DNA from: Polytrichum commune
Lineage: Eukaryota > Streptophyta > Polytrichopsida > Polytrichales > Polytrichaceae
Direction of reading: 5' to 3'
DNA: 60,000 nucleotides
Assembly (NCBI GenBank): GCA_950295325.1
Contig: OX485808.1
Span: 11,288,501 to 11,348,500, forward strand
In this document: positions 34,970 to 47,190 of the stretch, in pieces
Layout: the number at the start of each line of letters is the position of its first letter
Numbering within the stretch: position 1 is the first letter of the stretch
Made by a program: the position numbers and the translations under genes
The notes under the pieces: model-generated
Database searches by the model: none
What the model saw: the letters and a program-made list of their open reading frames with translations, nothing else
What the model was told of the DNA's origin: nothing

Positions 34970-35230
34970 GGCTTCTCACGATCAAATTCTTTCCCGCAGA
35001 ATATTTTTCAGATGATTGATCTCTCTGCTTATCGAACATGACCTGTCCTTCAAGGACCTGAACATCGTGATAAAAATCAATAAATTATTTGTTGCGTAGT
35101 GGTGGTCAGGCCAACCAATTTTGCTGATGCGTCTATTCCTAATGGGATGCAACGAGACACATTATCACCCACATCATAATTGATGGCCTTGTTTTGGCAT
35201 GACCACTAATGTCCGGTAATGAGTTCTGTA

Positions 35231-35351
35231 GGGTGCTGTTTGGTTCTACACAAAATTATGATTTTTGGAAAGAAATTTGTCATGTGTCATATCCACATTG
35301 GTGAAGACCATGTTCAATCCAACATGGAAAGTGTTAAACCAAACAACACCC
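35231..35351. mobile_element. 121-bp MITE, GGGTGYTGTTTGGTT ends
   Basis: The left end GGGTGCTGTTTGGTT and the complement of the right end GGGTGTTGTTTGGTT differ at one position. TA flanks both ends (35229-35230 and 35352-35353). It is non-coding, and the small size and ends fit a Stowaway/Tourist-like MITE. Confidence 0.7.
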
Positions 35352-35867
35352 TACGATATGTGTCGCTCTCCTATTGAGAGTGATAGGCACCCAATATCTA
35401 TCCACCACTATTATGTTTATGGTGTTTAGTGTCATTTGACTAAGAGTGTCACTTACCCTATTATGAGGCCTATCCTAAGTTACATTGATGGCCAACAAGA
35501 TTGACCATCAGTGTAACCACATGACATTTTTCATTTGCATGCTCAAGAGTATCAACATGTAACACAAAAACTATCATCTCAAACACTCCAAATTGCTACA
35601 CTATGTGTCATAACACAAACAATTTTGCACTTCAAAAAGTTACTCAATCTGACAAATGGTGTCATGTTGACAATTAAAGGACATGACAATATTAGACCTC
35701 TAGGCATCTAGTTTAGGCCCTTCACAAATAATGTGCGTGACACTAAATATGTGATAAACGGTGTACTGCAACTTGATGGGTTAGGCACTTGTTTCAACCT
35801 GTGGCAAGGCTCCTTCCAACCATTACCTAGTTCAAAGTTCAAATTTTAAGAATCAACTTGATTTGGG
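35352..35867. other. Gene-free DNA with TTTAGTGTCA inverted words
   Basis: GTTTAGTGTCA near 35420 and the complement of GTGACACTAAAT near 35738 suggest another foldback relative of the 23270 family. The ends could not be placed. No gene is seen. Confidence 0.35.
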
Positions 35868-36970
35868 TTTGCCTACAAACATAGCATTACACAAAAAGAA
35901 CCTCTACAACATGGTGCCACATACCCGGTACCCAGAAATTGTAAAACCATTAAATAGAGGGTTCTAAAATGTTAGGTTGGTTGGTTGGTTGGATCCTACA
36001 TGGAATATTGCTGAAGACCTCATTGGGAAAAGAGCTTGTGCTAAAAAAATTGTTGTAAAATTGAAAAACAGAATTTGATGGTGGTGTCTACAAACAAAAC
36101 ATTACACAAAAACCTTCGGACATGATGCCATAAACCCAGTGTCCAGAAATTGTCAAACCGGCAAAAGGAGAATTCCAAATTATTAGGTCGGTTGGATCCC
36201 ACATGGAAATCCTTAAAGAGCTCAATGAAAAACAGCTTGTGACAATAAAGTTTATGTAAGAATTTAAATTATAGTGATGTGATGGGTTTGGCTACAATCA
36301 TAACAGTACAAAAAAACCATTACAACGTGGTGCTGTAGACGCAGTACCCATGATTTCTAAAACCACCAAAAAGAGGGTTTTATAATATTAGGTCAGTCGG
36401 ATCTGACATGGAAATCGCTGGAGAGCTCATTGAAATACGGGTTAATTTCTAAACCTCATGTCGAATTTCTAAACCCAACACCCCTACACCTTAGAATTTG
36501 TAACTCAATCTCTATGAATGTGCTGCCCACCCTAAGTGAACAAGCAATTCTTCAAGCTCTCCGAATTGCACTAGATCACACTAGCTGCAGAATCTCGGTG
36601 ACTTCAAAGAACCGCATGCCGTGATAAAACATTAGTACAAAATTGGGAAACCCCAAAATCTGATAGGTTTGCCTATGGCAAACATCGCAGTACAGAAAAA
36701 AACATTTATATAGATCCGGTGATTCATAAATTCTAAAACCACCAAAAGAGGGTATGAGCATATTAGGTCTTGATGATCACTGAGAAAACAAAAAAAGATT
36801 GAATGAAGGGATCCTACTTACTAACTTCTAAACCGAACACCCCTACACCTTAGATATTTTTATGTTAATCTCTATGAATGTGCTGCCCACCCTTATCAGG
36901 TGAACTTCCAATTCTTCAAACTCTCCGAATTGCACGAAATCACCAGCTGCATAATCTAGTAAGATGTTTG
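35868..36970 (+). repeat. Degenerate tandem repeat array
   Basis: A unit of roughly 200 bp recurs four times from about 35868, 36085, 36285 and 36670. Its marker words are ACAAACAT/CATTACA, AAACCACCAAAAGAGGG, ATATTAGGTC(G/A)GT and CATGGAAAT. A second block (ACACCCCTACACCTTAGA, TCTCTATGAATGTGCTGCCCACCC and CTCTCCGAATTGCAC) appears at about 36475 and 36835. The units are diverged and unevenly spaced. Confidence 0.6.
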
Positions 36971-38761
36971 CTCTTCCATTTTTAGTGCAGAAAATTGTGG
37001 ACCTACAGGAAAAGTGATAGGAGGAGTACTTACAAGAAATTTACTAGAAAACTGGATTGAATTCTGTGTTTCCCAGACTGTTGAAGAGCAACGCCGCGTC
37101 CGTGTCCTCCACAGCACGACTGATTTTGCTGTGCCTTAAGTCGATCGCTGGGTTAGAGTGCTGCTCAAGGAGATGAAACCCTAAAATGTAACCATGGTGT
37201 ACATAAAGCGGTTTAGAATGTACCTCTCTGGTACATGCTTGGGGGTTGTTGTCAACTCAATATCACTCTCAAAGGCGCGTTGGAGCTGTCCACGTGGCAC
37301 CAGCTCGTTGGCTCGTAGGATCAACAGTTTGGACGCTCTATTGGTGCTTTCACACTGGAGCTGACCGTATGTATGAGGAGGAGTCTTGTAAATACCTGTT
37401 CACACTGCAACAACACAAGAAGATAAAGTTTTTTCAAACAATGGTTAGTCTGTAGTGTCATAATATTATTAAGCAGTGTGCATCGTTCATGTGGCCCCTA
37501 AGAATATAACCAAGGGATGCCCAACATGATGTTACGTGAAGTTTCTGGCAAAAAAAGTGAGGGTCACTGAAACTGGCCTTTGAAGGAACCCTCTTGTATC
37601 TCTTGCAAGGAAATGGCCCTAAATCCTACCCTTTTGCATATGGGCTTGAAAGTCTTGCAAGTCTTTATACAAGAAATTGCCTAGTCTCTTCACCACACAT
37701 ATCAATAATGCACATATCAAATTATTGTTCATCTAAGTTATGTGACGATGTGCCCTTTATGGACCCACACCAAAGTGCACACAAAGCCCATGACCCGCCC
37801 ATTAACATCCAAAAACTCACACACTGTGCATTTCTTGGAACCTTGACATGACCTCCAAAGCCAACCTCCGATACTGCACTCCATGTTAAAGAGAGCATAA
37901 GTTCCAAAAAGTGCACCCAATCATAAAACTTTTGTTTGAACTAAACATCACCAAAATTCAGCGCTACTACTTACAAACCACCTACGAAAGTCTCCTACAA
38001 ATTCACGAATCATAACACATCATCCAAATTATGCTCAACTACCCAGATGTCTAGATAGAAATGAATGACTACCCAATTATTCAATGAAGGACTTGCCTAG
38101 CATGGACCCAACATTTCCTAGTGGGTGGTTTGATTTTGGATATAGGGTTTAGGACACAATATGATTAGCAAGTAGATTCAAAGGCATGCCTCTTGCCACA
38201 TTGCCAAATGTTTTCATCTTCTTGTGAGGTAGTGACATCTAGTCCTGACACTTTGACGAGTTTGGGTAGTAAATACTTAGAGTGATCCAATTTATCATGT
38301 GTTGATTATCTAGTTGCGAGGTATGCCATTCAAAGTGGATTCGGAAGTCCCATGCGGTACTATCATCAATGCATTTGAATCGTATCTCAACCTCTTATAG
38401 AATATCCGAGTCAAAATATTTCAAAAAAAATCATAGTCATATGGGACCGTATGCATTTGTGCTTGATGTGCTACCCATCTAAGTCATGCCCCACTTTTGC
38501 ATAGGATAAAGTGCTCCTTGCATAACTAATATGACTTTGCTTACATCTCATGATTGTGAGAAGATGAAACCATGGATGATGGCATGTTTATTTCATTTCT
38601 AATTCATTAAGTAGTTCATTAAAGTGCAACATTGACAAATCCTCGATCCTAGTAACTATATTGGAGCTTATAACATTCATTGTCAAGTCTCTCCTCTAGA
38701 GTTTGCTACGTAGTGGACTTTCCTTGTGGGCATAATACATATATCAAATAGGAGGATAGGT
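36971..38761. other. Gene-free DNA with a half foldback and a dispersed repeat
   Basis: 37459-37535 matches one arm of the foldback at 46471-46650 (AAGCAGTGTGCA, GTTCATGTGGCC and AAGAATATAACCA). 38365-38600 resembles 46965-47190 (ATCTAAGTCATGCC, GGATAAAGTGCT, TGATTGTGAGAA). No coding gene is supported. Confidence 0.45.
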
Positions 38762-39261
38762 CACGGGTAGATCACTTAGTGCATTTTTAAAACGACGTGC
38801 GGCATAATATAGAGAGGATTAAAATCATTTGAAATAAGAATTATAAAGGAATTCCAAATAATGAAGGGGCCATTAAATGTAGACAATCCCATTACAAGTA
38901 AGTTAGATGGACATAAAACGTGGGCCATTATTTTTTTGTAAAATAAATATAGGGGCTGAAGATAAGGATCCTAGAAGGTATGTTTAGTATGGTATGTAAA
39001 TGGGTTTAGGACTCACGGGGATGGATGATAATTGGGATTTCCATCTGCCCAAAATTACTTAAAAGGAATATAGAGTACAAAAAATTGCAGTGACTTGGAC
39101 AATATAAGTAATGGAAGGGTGCAAACAAATGGGCCATTTTTGAAATTTAAGTAATTATAGGGAGGCTTTAATTCAACCCTTGAAGGTAAATAGCCCCAAA
39201 ACAAAAAAAAAACCCCAGTCGCACGTGGTGCACAAAAATGCCTTAGAGTGATCTACCCGTG
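38762..39261 (-). mobile_element. hAT-like MITE, copy 2, exact 8-bp target duplication
   Basis: This matches 18022-18541 along its length in reverse orientation. Its ends are CACGGGTAGATCACT on both sides in inverted form. The 8-bp target GGATAGGT is duplicated exactly at 38754-38761 and 39262-39269. It is 20 bp shorter than copy 1 through small indels. Confidence 0.88.
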
Positions 39262-40126
39262 GGATAGGTGGTTGTGCTATGGGAACTTTGGAAACCATGT
39301 GAAAGATGCTTTGTGTCCATTATACCCTTGATTTTAGATGACACCAACAATACATCACAAACTAAAACACTTGTGCCTGCCGCATTCTTTATACCGAGAT
39401 ATGTTATGAATGTGAGATGATCTCATTTCTTCACTTCATTAACTCCCTGTGAGCATAGGAGCATACGTGTGTAAATTTTACTACATGTTAAGTGGTTCCA
39501 AGGAAACCAAAGCTAATTTTAAGATAGCTGTAGAAGAAAAAGTCAGTTTATGCGACTCAAGACTTTTGGAAGAGGGTTCGCATTATCAAGTAAATCTAGA
39601 CTACCTTATAGATGCCTGGCATGGTGATGGGGTGCCAGCTTCTCATGACCACAATGTGATAAGGCACATGCTTAATGATCAATAATTAAGTCCACATCAA
39701 TTAAAGAGATGAAGGAATAATTTTTAGCTCGACTTTCATCATCATGTGCACAACATCTCATGCATATTGTTGTCATTCAACAGCCAGCTGTAGATAACTC
39801 AAGAATATTGTCTTCAATCTTTTGACACGGGATTATATAATCAAGTTTCATGCTATCACACAATCCGACATGGAGTGGAGTTAAGAGGATTAAGAACAAA
39901 GTGCTGCGAATTATGACCATTCAACGAAACATCTCGGATCTTATAAAAGAATGATGCAGAATGCCTGTACATGAAGGTGGAATCCGTTCTATTAAGGACT
40001 GCTTCCCACTAAGATACTACCCTTGGGTGGCCATGATCAGCGGCAGCCAGACTTGCAATTAATTAAGTGAATTGCGACGGCCAAGCTCAGACAAATCACT
40101 GCAAGGGCAGGAAGTCGATCGAATGC
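39262..40126. other. No recognised gene
   Basis: A 78-codon frame at 39449-39685 begins with GTG and has no recognisable domain. No other structure was found before the hairpin at 40127. Confidence 0.4.
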
Positions 40127-40199
40127 AGCATAGGAGACACCATCATCATCATCATCATCCGTCGTGGCAGCAGAGATCGAGGTTGGTGTCTCCTATGCT
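40127..40199 (-). ncRNA. Perfect 16-bp stem hairpin, likely in the 3' UTR of the NHL gene
   Basis: AGCATAGGAGACACCA (40127-40142) and TGGTGTCTCCTATGCT (40184-40199) are exact complements separated by 41 bases that include a run of CAT triplets. It lies about 130-200 bp past the stop of the NHL gene on the transcribed side. It may be a UTR structure, or less likely a small-RNA precursor. The hairpin is directly visible; its function is not known. Confidence 0.5.
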
Positions 40200-40327
40200 A
40201 CAAGAAACTTGTGACAACATTGCAGATTAACCTTTAATGCTATGGGTGGTTAGAAATCCTCAACATCCTCAGAAGAACTGAGAAACCAAAAAGCTGCAAA
40301 TACCACTAATTGATTTGTGCAATTTAA

Positions 40328-41077
40328 TCAGCGGGTGAGCTTGCAGCTCTTGCTGATGACACTGGCTGATGTGGATCCACTCGGGGGCTTGATGCTGACA
40401 TCGCAATCCACGTGCACCCAGACGGCGAAGCTGGTGTAAGACCCGATCTTCACACGAACCTTGGCGTCCGCCCTTGTGTGGAGCGGAACGCTGTTGCTCT
40501 GCACGGCGGTCACCAAAGCGGAGCCGGCGGTGGAGGAGAGTGCGAAATTGGTGACGTTCATCTCGGAAACGATTGTGGTGACGTTCTGGTGACCCGAGTA
40601 GAAGGACGGCACAGTGTTCTGCGCGAACACCTCGCCATCGTACGAGGTGGCGATGTTGATCTTGTCGTACTTGATCCCAATGTGCTTGTTCGGGTTAGTG
40701 GCCGTGATGTTGTACACCAAATCTGCACTCAAAGTGGTCGTCGCATTATTATTCGCAGTAGAATTAGACCCCACGGTGAACGTTTTGATTTGGATGTCGT
40801 TGATGGAGTATGTTGGTGCGTGGATGGGTCGAAGCACTAGCCATAGAACCAATGCCGCGATGCCTAGAATCAGAACCACTGCGACTAGAATTGAGCAGAG
40901 GGAAGTTAGCAGACAGCAACAGCACCCTGCGAATCCGCCCCGGTGATGGTGCCTTCGAGGGTAAGGCTTGGAGTATGTCGCCGGCGGAGGTAAAGGTCCC
41001 ACGGTTGCACCTGCCATCTTGTCGCTGTACTGCATGTTCGGCGCTAACGGCGCCGATGGGTGCACTTGTCCCGCCAT
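40328..41077 (-). CDS. NDR1/HIN1-like (NHL) LEA_2-domain membrane protein
   Basis: This is a single-exon gene of 249 aa. Residues 1-48 form a Pro-rich cytosolic lead ending in a basic-His stretch (PRRHHHRGG). A CCCC motif precedes one membrane helix at about residues 57-84. The rest is an extracellular LEA_2 domain with the NPNKHIGIKYDKI motif (family NPN...YD), several N-x-S/T sites, and VRVKIGSY near the C-terminus. NHL proteins sit in the plasma membrane, and NDR1-type members act in pathogen signalling. Which branch this belongs to cannot be told from motifs alone. A hairpin lies downstream. Confidence 0.88.
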   Translation of the reverse strand: MAGQVHPSAPLAPNMQYSDKMAGATVGPLPPPATYSKPYPRRHHHRGGFAGCCCCLLTSLCSILVAVVLILGIAALVLWLVLRPIHAPTYSINDIQIKTFTVGSNSTANNNATTTLSADLVYNITATNPNKHIGIKYDKINIATSYDGEVFAQNTVPSFYSGHQNVTTIVSEMNVTNFALSSTAGSALVTAVQSNSVPLHTRADAKVRVKIGSYTSFAVWVHVDCDVSIKPPSGSTSASVISKSCKLTR

Positions 41078-42594
41078 TGCTGCTGCTACACTCGATCAGT
41101 GCAGTATAAATCCCTTCACACTGCCAACCTCAGGAGTAGAAATTGACGCCTACCTGCTCCACCTAAAACTAGTACCCAATCGATCGATCTTTCACACAAT
41201 TATATTCCTTCTCTGCAATCTCCTGGTCGGAATCGGTGAGAAAAACTAGTACGCAATCGATAATTCCTTCATACAGTCGTCGGTCTCTGGAATCTCATCC
41301 AAGCTGACACCTGCTCCAAGAGATTACTTGAGCAAAGTTGGGGCAGGCAGGGTTGCTGGAAAATTCAGCTGGTGCAGAGACTCCGAACAGATGAGCGTTT
41401 TTTAAAGTTTGTGTCGACAACCTGATGATGATGCTGCTGATGATTGATCGATTTCGGCGAGACTGTATAAATTCCAGATGTGCCGGAGAACATACATCCT
41501 ACGCAGCTCTGACTGAGAAAATGTATGTGGTGCGATGTAGGGTATATGGTGTATGGAGGCGCTTAACTTATAGTCGCTAGCTTGAGGAGAGGAAAGGCGT
41601 GTAGGCAGTGAGTGATACGACGACGGACTGAATTAAGTTAACGCTGGCTGCATCAACGCGGCAACCGGCCCACCAGAACACGCATTGCAAATCATGGGCA
41701 CCAGCATCTGAACGCGGCGGAGGAAGTACGACTGAGCTTAACTTGCGGCGGCCGAATCTTCCCTGCAGCTGCTGGAGGGGAGAAATTTTGAGACCGGCGT
41801 GTGAGCTTGAATCTTGACCCTTGCTGCTCCACGGCCATCACACAGAGATATATATATATAGATAGATAGACGAGTGTCACTTCTGCGAATCTGCGTAGAT
41901 TGGAGCATCGGCCGGGCCCAGCGTCCTAGTATGTGTAGGTCGGCGAAGGTTCTTCCGAGTTACCTCGATGAGCGGAAACTAAACAACCCACAACTTCGCT
42001 CTATCTACACTGAACGATATTTAGTGTCACCAATTCCATTTGTCTTGCGCAATACTACTTATAAACCGCGGCACATTCTCACCAACACTGAATGTTAACC
42101 CAACATTATTTGTCATTCCTTGTAATATTTTGGGGGATTATAGAGTTACAGTGTTCCAATTACTGTCACTTACCAAGTGATATTTCATCCAAATTTCAAT
42201 CATCCATGACAATATTTCATCACAAGTGGCTGACAAGAGAAGGTAGGGTTTTGGCCAATGGATGAACTCATCCATCATGCATGACAGTATTTGTTCACTT
42301 ATTCATAAGAAGTGTCATCCAAAAAGCTACCAAAGTGACATTAAAATACCATATGACATTATATATAACATTTAGCCTACTTAACGTACTAGGGTAGGGC
42401 GATCGATTGTTGAGTCAGGTTTCGTTGACTGTTTGGTATAGGATTCTCCTGCAAATGCTGCACAAAACTTGACGAGCCCATCCGACTCAGGTGGATATGC
42501 TTCCCTTTTCACTTTATGATACTTTGCATGTGTTCGCACTTTAACCTCAAGGTACTACATGGGTGGATGGTAATGTGAACTTGGATACTACACC
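41078..42594. other. Upstream region of the NHL gene and gene-free DNA
   Basis: This holds the probable promoter of the NHL gene (minus strand, reading left), with a TATATATATAGATAGATAGA microsatellite near 41848-41870. The segment 42000-42370 contains diverged TTTAGTGTCA words. No second gene is seen. Confidence 0.4.
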
Positions 42595-42815
42595 AAACAT
42601 TGTATTTAGTGTCACTTACTAATTTGGATTCACACAATGCTATATCTATTTACCATATATCTCATATATTACCAACGATCATCATCAATTGGTTGTTTGG
42701 AGATTATAGACCATTAACAACTTTACTTGGTGAGAAATGTGCATCGATTGTAAGAAGGTATTGCATTGTGTAACTCCAATTAATAAGTGATATTGAATAT
42801 CATGTTTAGTGCACT
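42595..42815. mobile_element. Foldback MITE, TTTAGTGTCAC family
   Basis: The left arm TTTAGTGTCACTTACTAATTTGGA...CACACAATGC pairs with the right arm GCATTGTGTAACTCCAATTAATAAGTGATATT. Same family as 23270-23475 and 48120-48310. Boundaries are approximate. Confidence 0.55.
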
Positions 42816-45800
42816 GTGTCATCCTCGTGTTAATTTATGCTCATTTATAAGTTTTAATTTAGAGTGTAATGTTATGGGCAGAGAACAGTGGAGGTCCGAC
42901 AGTGCATTCTCATAACATTATTCAACACAAGGGGGTTGCACTCTACCGCCATGAGTTTTGTGAGCATTGTGCCCCATTTATGTTGGTCTATGAGTTGTAC
43001 AAAATGAAGAGTACTCAAGCTATTAGGGAAAACCAACAACTAGGCCTTCGTGTTACTCAAACAATTTTGTAACCATATTTTCAAAAAGTTGTGTCACTAC
43101 ATGCCACATGGGGCCTAGCATCAGCATGCTAGTCACTATTGATTCCAAGATTCTTTGAAGGCCATCTACTTAAGCCTACATGAAGGTTTGCCTTTTAGAA
43201 AAGGGGTGGGAACTTATAGGTTATGTAATGTTATGATAGCATGACATCAAAATGCATTATGCCTATTATGACACGTAAAATGTATACAACTCGAGAGAGA
43301 TATCTAGAAATTTTTTTTGCAAAGTTTATGTCGTGCAATGTGAATATTTTGGACATTGTCCTTGAGCTCTAGCCTAGATTCTACCCTGAGCCTTTAATTT
43401 CCACATTGCATTCCACTTAAAACATTTTCCTATACATACCACCCTTGATGCTGAGGGCAATTCAGTCCACTATCATCAACATATTATATGATCAAACACC
43501 TATATGTGGAAAGGAAACCCATTCTAGAAATATGGGAAGAATGACCACTTTGTTTCAACAAATATTGATAAAATCCAACAATGACAAAGTTGCATTAGTA
43601 GTCCAGTTGGGGCAACTAGTGAAATTCTTCATCTTCTAAATTTGGATGATGGGACATGGATGAGGACCCTCGATGCAAATATAATTATTTGTAAGTATTT
43701 AGAATATGTGTATGTGACTATTTGCAAAATTTTAAACTTGGACTTCATATGCCTATTCTAGAGGTGGTCAAAATTCATTGACCAATTGATGTGTGTTTGT
43801 CACAATGAGCTTGCAAGCAACATTTGAACCATGTTAGGTTTGGAATGTTACCACTGTGACAATACTAAAGTTGGATAATTGTAGTATTTATAATGGGCAA
43901 CACCCACAAGCAAGAAAATTTGCTTCCACAAATTTCAAGTCTATTGTCTTGGTGACCTTGTACAAGCCTAAAAATTTATCACTTTGGAGCATTATCCTCC
44001 TTCAAATCAAAAAATTAAAATATAAATCTAAACCCCTTTGAAGCTTGTATGATACCATTATTTCAAAATGGATCTCTCGGGCCTTTAAGGATTAGGTTAA
44101 CTAATTCTAATTTGGTCATTTATCTTAATCAGACACCTATAATTGAGTACCATCAGAGGATCAACACATGTAGTTATATATAGATCTTAGAATGGACACC
44201 AAAAATACATGTGTGTTCAAAAGAGATTGGACTATGTGTTCAAAACTTGTTAATTGTTCCAAGCTTTAATCATCAACATAAATTGGGGGATCTATGAGAG
44301 TCATTCAAGAGGGAAGGGGATCTTAACCTCAGATAGTGTATAAGACATTCATCTGAATTTCAAACATAGTGATGAAAGTTGGTTTGACCTCGATCTGGAT
44401 TTGGTAAGCATCTCATACCAATCTTGTGTGTAATATCCAAGGAAAGTGGATGTAGAGCAAATAGAAACCTTTTAAGACTCATCTACCTTAAAGGTACCAA
44501 AGGTATGATAATATATATATATATATATATAACACATATTTTTTCCCCATCAAATAATAAAACACGCGTTTCTAGCCAAGCCAATCAAAGCTTAAGCGAT
44601 GTTGATTCATCTTGAAATTTCAATTATTTTCTAAAGGAAAATGCTTCCACAACTATTTGTTAACAAATCAGTGACAATGACCCTTGTACACATTGCTAGA
44701 CCACATGGATGCAAGCTGGAGTTGACGCCAATGTCCAGAACCAACTGACAGCTAGTTACAGATGAACCGGTTGAGTTTGAGAAATAACCGGTTGAAGTTG
44801 GAGACTTCAGGAGATTTACCGATCATTTTAGAGGAATCTATACAAGAATATACCCCAAATGAATGAAAGCAAAACCAGAAGATGTCAACATGTAACCAGT
44901 TGGATTTAGAATCACTCGGATCTTGACCGACTATGCCCAAAAACTAACTTCCCGGGCACTGGTTCACATTACTAAGCCACATGGACGCAAGCTGGAGTTC
45001 ATCCTTTACAGCTTTCTTCTGTATGTCAACTCCAAATAAGCTCACCAATTCATATCCTAAATTACATCTTTGATTGACAGTATATAGACACCCCATGTAC
45101 TAATGGATAATTGTGGTCAAATATGGCCCATCTGAAGAAGACCTCAACTAGAGGTATATGTGTGACCCCTGTCAAATCCAATTACTATATAATAGTTTGA
45201 GGCAATTTTGTCATCAGGATCTCTCCTTCCAAACCCCAATTCAAGCTTTTTGTGTTCAGACTATTCGAGGAAGGGATTTTGCAAGAGATTTGTGACTCAT
45301 CAGCAACTGGCACCTATGTTCGGGGAAAACCGACGGCTAGTTCATTATCAGCCGATGGATTTCCCCTCATGGCCGGTCCAAATTTCCAACCATCGGATGG
45401 CAATCCGACTGTTATTTCAATCCTCCGGCAATTAGCCGATAGACCAGAAAATGTCCCGGAAATGTAGCCGATTCTTCTTGTGAGTTACTGGATTTCCGCT
45501 GGAAGCATCCAGAGCGCTATTTGTCTGGGGCATCTGATGATGCACTTGAGGAAGTACCCTAAACCTCAAACTGTTTGAATTATGCAACCTTTCCATGACC
45601 AAATCCAATTGCTTCTATGAAGAATTGGGGGACCTTTGACCTTCAAGCGGTGAAGGCATTGCTAGGTTCAATTCCTGCCAAGGATATTAACTCTTCAAAT
45701 TTAAAGTTTTGAACATGTCTTTCTTTTCACTTATTCAAGATTTTGTACTAAGAAATGATTTCTAATAACTTTTCATACATTTTTTAAATGATTAGTGCCG

Positions 45801-46470
45801 ATATGAATTCCATTTAATCGGATATTGGCCAATGAAAATATAGGCAATTGGCCGATTGATTTTACAAAAGACCGGCTCTTGCCGATGTAAATTGGACAAA
45901 ATCCAACCCTTCGTAGCAACTACCGGCAATTAGCCACTAAGGCTTCAAAAACTTCCCGAACTCTGACTGGCGCTGATAATTAATTTGTCAATTGGCAATA
46001 GTCTGAAATCTCCATCTCTTCATCAACATTATTATGAATCTTCACAAGAACAACTTCAACAGAGGATCCTCTCGAGTCCAATTTAGTCAACACCATGATT
46101 TCATGGCCGACATTATATGACCCCACCCATTTGTGCCCGGAATTAAACGTGAAATATACGATATACATGCTGTTGAGATCTTTTCGAAGCTTGTGCATGA
46201 GAGCAGGAACTTCCAGGTAGTAAGCTTAATGTTGCAGGGCCCCATCTAGCTGGAAAACCACAAGCACGGAGCACTCGAAATTCAATCCTTGTCATTGAGA
46301 ACTAATTAAGTTTGGAATCTTTGGAATGGGGGCCCGTTTAGGAAACCAAGAACTTACGAGGTCGTTGAAATTGAATGTAAGACATGTTAATAGTGCGGCA
46401 TATACAATAGCCTACCCCATGACTACATATTTATGTGCGGATTGTAAGGTACATGAAATTGGACAGGGTC
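42816..46470. other. Gene-free repeat-derived DNA
   Basis: This contains an (AT)n run at about 44511-44531 and the 44755-44945 repeat shared with 25160-25330. A stretch at 45340-45960 contains recurrent GCCGAT and GGCAATTAGCC words. The short frames near 45208-45467 have no recognisable domain. Confidence 0.4.
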
Positions 46471-46650
46471 CATAACATTAGTGAGCAATGTGCGTTCGTT
46501 CATGTGGGCCTTGAGAATATAACCATGGGAATGCCCCAACCTTGTGCAAGGAGACTCAGATTAGGTTTGAATCTGCACTAGGTTGGGGCATCCCATGGTT
46601 ATGTTCTCAAGGCCCGCATGAATGAGTGCACACTGCTTGATAACGTTATG
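46471..46650. mobile_element. 180-bp foldback element
   Basis: The left arm starts CATAACATTAGTGAGCAATGTG and the complement of the right arm starts CATAACGTTATCAAGCAGTGTG. Both continue through GGGCCTTGAGAA(T/C)ATAACCATGGGA to GCCCCAACCT. Nearly the whole element is stem. A half copy lies at 37459-37535. Target duplications were not identified. Confidence 0.65.
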
Positions 46651-46769
46651 TCTCCTGCACAAAGACAGCAAATACAATGTAACTTAGCATGGAGACAACA
46701 ATATATTATAACCTAGCGTGGAGATAGCAATACAATATGACCTAGCGTTGTGTGAGCATCAGTTTCGAA

Positions 46770-46930
46770 TTAGTGCCAAGGTAGTAACGTAAGTGGGTCT
46801 TAAATGGACATTTTTCTCTCTGCACCCACTTCTCATAGGAAATACTTTGAGATGCGATTAGTACAAGATGATTAGCAAATTCAAATCGTGCCCGTAGCCA
46901 CTTTCCTCCTAATCTCAAGCCACTTCCCTT
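46770..46930. repeat. Dispersed repeat family A, copy 3 (partial)
   Basis: This shares the GTGGGTCTTAAATG, ATTAGTACAAGATGATTAGCAAATTCAAA and CCACTTTCCTC blocks with copies at 55 and 21045. Confidence 0.45.
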
Positions 46931-46964
46931 TATCTCAAGTTGGTTCAAGATTCATGCTACTCAA

Positions 46965-47190
46965 AACATTTGAATTGTATCCCTATTTCTCACAAATTTT
47001 TGAATCATAGTCCCCCAGAACTCATTGCATGGTCAAAATATGACTCTTAAGCCTAAACTCTAGACCATCTAGGTCATGCCTCACCATTTGCATGGGATAA
47101 AGTGCTATTGAATGACCTATTATGGCCTTGCTTGAACTTGATGATTGTGAGAATGTGGGAACACGACTAATATGCCACACTTGTTTGAAA
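46965..47190. repeat. Dispersed repeat shared with 38365-38600
   Basis: Common words in the same order are TTGAAT(C/T)GTATC, ATCTA(A/G)GTCATGCC, GGATAAAGTGCT and GATTGTGAGAA. Diverged, class unknown. Confidence 0.4.

Noticed and set aside
39449-39685. 78-codon frame with a plausible amino-acid mix
   Set aside because: It starts with GTG, shows no recognisable motif, and no splice partners were found.
40412-41109. Plus-strand frames over the NHL gene
   Set aside because: They are antisense shadows of a GC-rich coding exon; the minus-strand NHL frame explains the sequence.
45208-45467. Two overlapping frames near GCCGAT-rich DNA
   Set aside because: There are no domains, the frames are short, and the region looks repeat-derived.
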